From CALZKI01 sp964567585 (GTDB lineage Bacteria; Bacillota; Clostridia; Lachnospirales; Lachnospiraceae), in assembly GCA_964567585.1 (NCBI GenBank), contig CAZMND010000002.1, forward strand, positions 8,673-72,672: a stretch of DNA of 64,000 bases, in the 5' to 3' direction. The notes beneath the pieces were generated by a model. The model was not told where the DNA came from. It searched no databases and saw nothing but the letters and a program-made list of their open reading frames with translations. Below, one piece after another: positions 7,358-17,100 of this stretch (position 1 is the stretch's first letter; each line of letters opens with the position of its first letter). Both the position numbers and the translations under genes were made by a program.

Positions 7358-8103
7358 ATAAAATGAATAAACCTCAAAAAGACAAAAAAAAACATATGAA
7401 CAGCTTTATAAAGGAAAACAGACAGTGGTTTATTTTACTCGGAGCAATCTTCTTGTTTTTAATCTTGATGGTTGTTATCGTATGGTATTCAGGAACGCAG
7501 AAAAACTGGAATCCGGGAGTAGAAACCTACCGATATGTTATGGGTGTGAAGGTTCCGTATTCGCAGGATATGAAGCTGATACATACAGATGCAGGAACTT
7601 TGATTGAAGATAAGGATTCTGTTTATTCGGACGGAACACCGATTTTCAGCGAAGAGGATGAACAACTTATTTTACCTGTAAGTATGGGGTTAATGCGCCC
7701 ATTTCATGAGGATTCATTAAAAAGAGTTAACTATTTTGCAACCTTAAAGAAATTAGGCGATGTTATTTCAATTGATCAAAATGGCTATACAACGGAAGTT
7801 AGCGAAGGTTTTTTGTATGATGGAGATGGCACATATATTTTCATGGAAGATATGACATTGACGATCGGTAACAGTACCTATTATGCACATTCGTTATCTT
7901 ATGCCAAGGTTTTCTACAGAGATGCAGTGGAAATTTATAATATAACAACGGGTGATTATCAGTATATTGATATTTCCAATTCGGATACGGTGGCGTTATC
8001 TGCCAATGGTTACAGTATTGATTTAGGTACAGGTGTTATGACAATCGGAGATACACAAAGAATATTATTTGCAGATATTGAGGCAATGGGAGTATTACAA
8101 TGA
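7354..8103 (+). CDS. bitopic membrane protein with extracellular beta domain, ATPase-cluster associated
   Basis: This protein has 249 residues. A strongly basic cytoplasmic N-terminus with poly-Lys is followed by a TM helix at about residues 26-46 (Trp-Phe-Ile-Leu-Leu-Gly...). An extracellular domain of about 200 residues is rich in Tyr, Asp, Gly and Thr. By eye this ectodomain aligns with residues about 85-240 of the giant protein immediately downstream (shared Pro-[Val/Ile]-[Tyr/Phe]...Leu...Gly pattern) and with the Gly-Gly-X protein at 391-1974. Start and stop overlap both neighbours by 4 bp (ATGA), so it should be made in proportion to them. No enzymatic motif is seen. It could be a short ring or collar subunit in complex with the giant protein; this is inference. 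Confidence 0.8.
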   Translation: MNKMNKPQKDKKKHMNSFIKENRQWFILLGAIFLFLILMVVIVWYSGTQKNWNPGVETYRYVMGVKVPYSQDMKLIHTDAGTLIEDKDSVYSDGTPIFSEEDEQLILPVSMGLMRPFHEDSLKRVNYFATLKKLGDVISIDQNGYTTEVSEGFLYDGDGTYIFMEDMTLTIGNSTYYAHSLSYAKVFYRDAVEIYNITTGDYQYIDISNSDTVALSANGYSIDLGTGVMTIGDTQRILFADIEAMGVLQ

Positions 8104-11100
8104 TTCTGAAAAAGAACAAAGAAACTGTCAAAAAAGTAAATAAAAAAGCACTGGACAAAAGAAATTATTTTTTCTTTGCCTTGGTGGGTGTTATTTTAAT
8201 CGGAATTCTTATGATTCTTCAGACGAGGTTTAAAGAATACTTCCGTTTGAATAATGATGGATTTGCCGTTGTCAGCAATACAGTTACGGAATACTTGAGT
8301 ATTGATCCAAACGAAGAAGACGTTGAGAAAATTATTTCGCTTAAGTCTTTTGACGCCTTGGAATATCTTTATACACAGGGAGGAAAAATTTTCCTTGGTG
8401 AGGATAAAAAGGTAGAAGTTGATACTTCGTATCCTGTGTATATGAATCAGGGCGCGGTATTACAACTGATAGAGGGAACCGGTATCCTGTATGATGAGGA
8501 TTACGAAAGGGTGGAAACATATCAGGGGCTCTATATTGAGGGCGGTTATGCGTATAACGTGGACGGACAAAAAGCCGATCCTGTGAGATATCTGTTCCTC
8601 GGTATGAATAATGGTAACTTTGTTAACTTTGATGAAATTACTTATCACTTAAAAAATGAAGAATATGATATTAATGAAAACTCTCTGGTTCACTTTGAAG
8701 CAGATTATTTTTCATATTATGAATATGAAAAAGGGGAACTTGTTTATAAATACTGTGTAAGTGTAAATGATTCATTCAAACTTAAGGTTGGAGAAACACA
8801 GTATACTTATGATGAATTATTAAAACTTTTGGGATTAAGAAGTGAATATGCTTCGTTTGATGGCATTGAAAAAGATGAAAATGTCGAAGAAGATTTTACT
8901 GTTAATGACGATGTCGAGATGGATGAAGATGAGGATGATACGGTAGAAGCCCAAGTGGAAAAACCGAAAGCACAGCCGTCTACGCCGCCTACACCTCCGG
9001 CACCGAGTCAAGGAAAAGAAAATACGAATTCGTCACCGGGAGTCAGACCGGAAGGAATTGTGAGACCGGGAAGCGGTTCGGGAAATACGGAAGATAAGAC
9101 AGATGAGGTTGAAAATTATATACAGCCGAATGTTATTATCAACAGTGTAAGTGCAAAGGTGTACCGTATCGAAATCGATGCAACCGTATATGATCCGGCA
9201 AACCGTATCGATACAACCAGATTTGTCCGTTTTGAAGTATATGAAGTGGATAAAGACGGTAATGAGCAGTTGGCTATGAGAAGTTACAGAAGAGGAGAAG
9301 GACAGAATGTTACGACTCTAGGCGGCGGTGCAATTAAGCCGGAAACGACATATCGTATCTATGGCGACTATACGTATTTTGACCAGTATGACAAAGAACA
9401 ATATGTAGATTTGGGTTCATATGAAATTACAACGGGAAGTTTTTCTGATTTAACCCAAATTTCATTAACACATAAACAAGGTACCAGTTATCACAATAGA
9501 ATTGAAGTTGTGGATTTTGGTTACAAACCGGATGAATCTGATGATGAATTAATATATGGTATAAGCCAATATGGCGGTATCAGATTTGTTGTTAAAAACA
9601 AAACTACAGGTGCTGAAGTTACTTCAAGAATACTGACAGTAGGTGAAACAAACAGCTTCAAGGCCAACAACGGTGTAATTTTAAACAGTCTCAGCACTCT
9701 GAAAGCCAAAACAGAATATCAGTATGAATTTGAAATTGAAGACTATTTTGGAAATAAAATTACATTGGAAAATGCAATTGGATATGCGATGACAAGTAAT
9801 CATGCTCCAAGTGCAACAATTATTGAAAAAAATAATGAAATTGGAAGAATGGTATTAACATTATCCATTGAGGATGTTGATGCTGCGGCAGTTCCGTCTA
9901 AAAGCACGACGGATGCGGCGGATGCTTGTGATGTTTATGTAATTCTGACAAAAGATGATCCTTCGCGTTTGGAAAAGTATACAACCTTCGAAGAGATGGA
10001 AGAAGCAGGTGTTATTACTGCGTATAAGAAGCTTGATGTGGGTGAATATACATATACACCATATGATTCAGAAACAGGAACAATTTCTGCCACAAATTTA
10101 GATATAGAATTTACAAATTTGAGATTGGGAGAAAAATTCTTTGTTACCGTGTATGGTGATTATGATTTAACCAACCAGAAAGGTCCGCAGTATTTCAAAC
10201 CAATAGGTCAGTCATCCTTTAAAACGACTGATTTGAACTCGCTTGGTAAAATCTACGTTACAGTAGATTTTGATACAGACAGACTTACATATAAATCATT
10301 GCCAATGAGCTTCCATTTAAATAACGAAGCTACAAGTCCGCAGTTAGAAACGCTTATAACAGGTATGAAAATTGATGTTATAAGAGATGGCGGAGTAGGT
10401 GATGATGCAATTATTGATGCGACTTTTGGATTTACGGACAGTACGTTGGCTGCCGATGGTAGCACAAAGATAATTGATATGTTTAAAAATACGGCGGTAA
10501 CATATCTTGCCGATAATTTGCAGAGTATGACAGAATATCAGCTGAAGGCGGTTATATATGCAAAATATCAGGATGAGGAATATGAAATTACACCGCAGTT
10601 GTCAAACTATGCATTTAAAACCCTTCGTAAACCGGCGGAAGTAATTGTGGAAGATTTACTTTTTGCGGCAGGAACCTTGGTTTTTGACGTAAAAGTAGAA
10701 GATCCTGACGAAACTGTTATCGGTATTTCGGGAGATAAGGTGGTAGTCCAACTGTATACAAGAGAAGGTGAGTTTGTTAAAACAACCCGTGTGGAAAAAG
10801 GTCTGGAAGAATGGCAGACGGTTACCTTTGATAATTTGGACCCGGGTAAAAAATACCAAATTCGATTTGTGGCGGTAGAATATAACGAAGGTTATACAAA
10901 TGCAAGCTATGAGTCTAACAAAATATTAAAAACAGTAGATGTTAATGAATCCATGAGTATGGATGGAACAATAAAATTGCAGTCTGTTAGCGAAATAGAC
11001 GGTGATGTGGAGCATTACCAAGCATTGGTTAAGGCTACACTTAGTGACCCGGACCATTATCTGACAAGAAAGGATGCAATTCCTTACTACATCAGAGTGG

Positions 11101-14100
11101 AAAAAGATGGTGTAATTGTCGAAGATACGGCATATGATTTGTCGCAGGAAGAAGAAGCTGCTGTCTACGAAAAGAAACATAGCTACATTGTTGACAAAGG
11201 CGAACATACATATAAATTTACAATGTATGTGATTGTAAGTGACAGATTCGTAGAATTGGATACACTTACATTTACAACAGAAGAAATTATTCAGGGATTT
11301 GATACTGCATATGAAATGATAAAGCTTCTTCAGGACAATCCGGATGGTAAATATGTTGCAACAAACAGTTTTGTACTCAATTCCAATGAATGGAATTTCA
11401 AAGATGTTGTGGACCCGGGTGATGTGGAAGCAATGCCGGAAGCAGATCTTGAGGCTATGGGAGATGGCTTATCAGGGGCCAATATTGTTAATATTTTCAA
11501 TGGTAAAATTGATTTCCAAGGTTTTACCTTGACACATAACTATTATGAAGATTCCCAAAGAATGATTACTAATATTGGTTCCCAAGGTGTTATTGAAAAT
11601 TTTGTGTATTCGGTTAAATGTTTAAATGCTACCAGAGTTTATGATGATGGTGTACTTTGCTATCGAAATTTTGGTACGATTCGTGACATTTATATGAAAT
11701 ACCATGGAGGATATTATTTAAATAATGAATATTTTGGTATTTTATGTCGAATTAATTCTTCAACAGGTATAATTGAAAAATTTGTTATTGAGAATATTCC
11801 TGACGAAGGTTTTTCAAGTTTTAGTGCATACAAAAATGCCGGAATTGTGGCAAATACAAATTATGGCATTGTGCGTTATGGATATGCATATGGAGAAAAT
11901 GTTGTTACTACTGAAGTAAACCAAATTACATCAAGAGATATCGGTGGTTTGGTGGGTGTTAATGCTACACTTGGTAATATGTATAGTTTATATAGTTTAC
12001 TAAATGTGGATGAAACCAGCTTGCGTAAGGACAGCGATTATACATATGGTGGTGATTATGGTGCAGTTTGTGGACGTTCAACGGGCAAACTTCACAATCT
12101 TTATTCTGCAAAAGACAGTTTTATTATAGAAAGTAAAAATAGTGAAGCGGATGGTTATCATCATAGTCAGGTTGTTGGTCGGAGAACAAGACCAACTAAC
12201 TCGAATGTTTATTATTATAGTAATAAATCATATCCGGATGCGGAAGCTTCAAAAGTATATAGTGTTGGCATTAATGAGTTATATGATGTAACATGGCAAA
12301 AAAATATGTTGACGGATAATTTTGATGTGAGTCTTGTAGAGGTTGGATATTATCCACACATTGAACTTTCTTCGGATTTGCCGGAACAGGAGTATATTGC
12401 ATTACCTACAAGGGATATGTCACAACAAGTTGAAATATCTAGAGCGACTGTAATGGAATATGGTGTTTTAGCGGATGGAAAGACCGATTGTGCAACAGTA
12501 GAATTTGTATTTTCAAATAGAGATGGCGTGAATATTATCGGTCTTGAAATTACAGACCTTGATGTAGAACTTGATTTAACAACAGCATCTTATGAAGATG
12601 GTTATACTACAATTTGGGGTGTGGTTTCCAATCCGAGAAGCTTTTATTCGGAATACGAGATACAGAGCGTAAAATATTATCGAAACAGTAATCTTTCTGC
12701 CAATGCAGTAAACTATCTTTTAAAGGCAGATTTTTGCCGTAAAATTTATACTACAGATGACTGGTATGATTATATGGTTGACCGCAATAGTGCGGAGGAA
12801 TACGAAAACATAAAATTAGAAGCTGATTTGGATTTCCAAGGTATTAAAGCGGATGATATTATGGTTAAATATGCCTTTGACCGTATTTTTGACGGCAATG
12901 GACATACGATTTCCAACATTGACTTACAATATGGATTTAATGCAAAAAATAATTCTACTATAAGACGATTGTTTAAGGGAGACATTCAGTACAGTAGTAC
13001 CATTAAGAATTTATATATTGAAAATTATAAAGCAGGTGGAAAATATTATTATGCATCAAAAGGTAAAACATATATTTCCACATCAGCAGGTGTTTTTGGT
13101 ACGGTTTATGGTGTGTTAGAAAACATACATGTAAAAGATGTGGAACTTTATACCTACAGTTATGCAGGCGGTTTGGCGGCATATCTGGCAGCTTCCGGTG
13201 AAGCAAAGGATTGTTCAGTAACAAATCTTAATTTAGTGTATTGTGATCCGAATGATACTAATGTTGACAGTTTTATCGGTGGTCTTGTTGGTCGAATGAA
13301 TGAATCAAGACTGAGTCATTGCTATACACAAAATGTAAATATTACTGTTGAAGAGACAAAATCAACTTATGGTATAGGTGGTGTTGTTGGCTATGCAGTA
13401 AACAGTGTGATTGACACAGCTTATGCGGAAGGTGAAATTGTCAGTCGAGCACAAAAAGTTGGTGGTGTTGTAGGACATTACTATTGTACAAATGCTGCTG
13501 TTGCATGTATGAAAAATATGTATGCAAAGGTGGATATAATTTGTTATACAGATATTGTTGGTGGTTTGGTCGGTCAGAATAATATTACCCAGGAAAGAGT
13601 CAGTGCAACAAATAACTTTTCAGGTATTGCTTTTGGAAACGTTTATCTTTCCAACATTGATTCTGTGAACTGTTCACAGACCATTGGTGCAAATTTAGGT
13701 AAGACTGCAACCTTCTATGGCTACGAAGAGCAGCTTGTCAATGGTATATCCGGTGTAGGCTATGAAGGAAAAGAAGAGTATATCAGAGGGCTGGCAAGTT
13801 TTGACGAACTGATGAATGATGCAGAAAATACATATTTTAATGTGATTGAATTTGAAAATGTATATGATGTATCCGGTGCAGAAGACGGTTATTTGCCGAA
13901 AATGTACTATGAAGACCAAAGTAAAGGTTTGCTTCCAAATCAAACAGATTTAGTATTAAATGAACTAAGGGAACTGGATATTGAAGTAACAAATGTTCTT
14001 CATAATGATGTAAACAGGCTTGTAACTGTAGAACTTCGAAATCCGAATAATTACAAAATTACAGCAATCAATATCAGAGATTTAAAATATCATTTTGTTG

Positions 14101-17100
14101 ATATGACAAAAGGAAGTGCTCATTATGGAGATGCGGTTTCTATTGATGTGGCATCGGATTATGATAGAGGATATACGCGTATTTATCTTCAGTATGATGA
14201 AGAGCGAAATCAGGAATATTTTTTAGACAGTTATGTTTTGGACAAAATCTCGTTCTATGCTGTTGAAAACAGTGGATTAGATAAAAATCTTACATCAGAT
14301 AGCATAACAACTAATTTAAAAGATATTGAGATTTATTCAAGAATTAATGTAATGTTATGTATGGATATTCCGAATGTTTCGGCATGGCAGAATATTGCAA
14401 ATAGGGAAAATAATGGTCATACCTATGAAAATTACCGTTTGACAGGCGATTTGGACTTCACTTATGAAAAACCTGCAACGAATTTGAAACTTGGACGATT
14501 GATTTCGGATAATGGTGAAAGAACTATCCGAAATGTTAATATCAAAGGTGCAGATATGCATTTGATTTCAAGATTAAATAGTGGTATATCCGGTGTTAAT
14601 TTTGTTAATTGTACGGTTACATCATCGACAGTAAACTGTATTGGACTTATTGGTGTATCGAATGGTTCAATAATTAATTGTGATTTTGAAAAAATTACAA
14701 TTAATCCACAGACCAATAACCGTGATGAAGTTGGTATTATCGGTCACTGTAATGGTGGTACATATAAAAATATTACCTTAAAAGATATTACAATTAATGC
14801 CACACAAACAAATATCGATTATGTTGGTGGTTTTGCAGGTAAAGTTCAAGATGAAAGTTTTTACGAAAATATCGCGGCTTCAAATATCAAGGTAACAGGA
14901 ACTGCGAATTATGTCGGCGGTTTGGCGGGCTATATTGAAACAGCAAATGTGAAAGATATAGATATCAGTGATATTGTAGTGGATGGAAAAGCAAACTACG
15001 TAGGTGGCTTTAGTGGACTACTTGGTGCTAATAGTAACTATAGAGATCAAGTTGCCTCTAATATAAGAATTACAGGAACGGCTACTTATGATGCAGAGGG
15101 AAGATGTGTATCCTCTACAACCAATATTTATGGAAATAAATATGTAGGCGGATTTGTAGGATATATTTGTGAAAAAGTTGGTACAGCATATGAAGTTTCA
15201 CGAATTAATCCGAATCTGTTAGTAGATCAGGTGGTTGTAGAAGGGCTTGATTGCTTCGGTGGTGCTATTGGTTGGTCCTATACCAATATGTATCATTTAA
15301 CAGTAAGTAATAGTTTAGTAAAAACAAGAAGCACTATGGATTCGGCAACAGTTTATGCATCATGTGGCGGTATCATAGGTGAAACGACATATTCAGCCAC
15401 TAGGGCACTTTTGACAGATAATGTTTTGATTGATGTTACAAATACCAATAATGTAGGTGGCCTTGTGGGTGCATATAGCAAAGCTACCATGCAACAGTGT
15501 TTTGCTAAAAACAGCCATATCAATGCTTCAAAAACCAATAAATGTACAGAAACATTGATAAATGTTGGTGGTCTTATAGGATGTTATGAAAATTCAATGT
15601 ATTATAACGGAGTTCTCAATACCAATATTTATGCTCCGGATTATAGTAATGTCGGTGGCCTTGTAGGTCGTTTATCTACATCCCTTGCCAATAGTCATTA
15701 TGTTGGCCGTTCCTTCTATTTGGCTGATTATGATAAAGAAGCAGAATTAGAATATTTAGCAGATACATTGAATCGATATACGGCAGCTGCATCAGATGAT
15801 TATTATGTTGTAGGTTTTACAAACGTTGGTGGTCTTGTAGGTATGCAAAACAGTGGTTATGTAAGAGAAAATTATTCTAATGCTAATGTTATTGCAGCCA
15901 ATACACAGATAGCCGGTGGTATGGTTGGTATGTACTGTAATGAGTATATTGCAAGTGTTTCTGCAGGAAAAACGAATTATACATATTCTGTAACCGGTAT
16001 GTATAATAACTATTTTGCAGGAAATGTAACGGCTGTTAATGGTTATGCAGGAGGGGCAATTGGTAGGACAGGACTTCTATATAAGGGTCTGGGTACTGAT
16101 GCAAATGGAACTGTTTCATTGACAGGCTATAATGGTAGCCGTATCAAAGGTGTAAACTCTAATACCAACGAAGTAGATAAAACATACGGTAATATTGTAT
16201 TTGCTGATACAATTACCGGTGGAAGTGGCAAAACAGGTGCTTTTGCAGCTGATGACACCAAGTTTGTATTTATTGGTCGAGATAACCGTATTTGGGATAA
16301 AACTATTTTAAATGATGGTACAGGTAATGTTTATGCAGCTTCAATAACGAAGGAAGACGGAGCGTATGCGTATAATTACTGGAATCCTGATAAAACAAAG
16401 CTTGCTTCAGGTTTCCCTAGTAAATTGAATGAGATGCAAGTTTTTGAAAGCACAGATCTTGATGGTAGTTATGTTGTAAATACTAAATATAACAGAGCAA
16501 GTAACTTCTACAGTTCTATTGGTTGGACATTGGCATATACAGGAACGGCATCTTATGGTTATGTAAACCGTAATACATACTGGGGAGCATCCGTAGGTGA
16601 TATCCCGGATGGTTCCGGCGGCACAAAGGGGCTTAGAAACAGATATGATCCAAATGTATATGATTCCGGCTCATACCTGCCGATTATCCGTGAAGCTACT
16701 ACAACAATGTATAACCAGGATAATCTTGTTCAGAAGCAGTTTACTTTAAGCAGACTGCCGTTGCCAAGAGATAAGGCTATGGCACGTACACTTAGTTTGA
16801 CTTCAAATTATGGTTTGAGACAGATAGAAGCTACTTACGGTACCTTGTATGCATCGGATATTGATAAAATCAACGTGGAATTCTCTGATGATTTGGTAGA
16901 TGCAGGATATTATGTATTAAAATCAGGTGATACTGTAATTGCAAAAGAAGTAATTAAAGACAGGGTAACAACATTTAGTTATGCATTTGATGAAAACATA
17001 ACCTTCGAATATGGTTTCTTAAAAGATACGAGTTTATCGGAAGATACTATTTTGAAGGGAAGTAATCTTGAGGAACTGGAAAGCCTTCTTTTCGGTGTGA

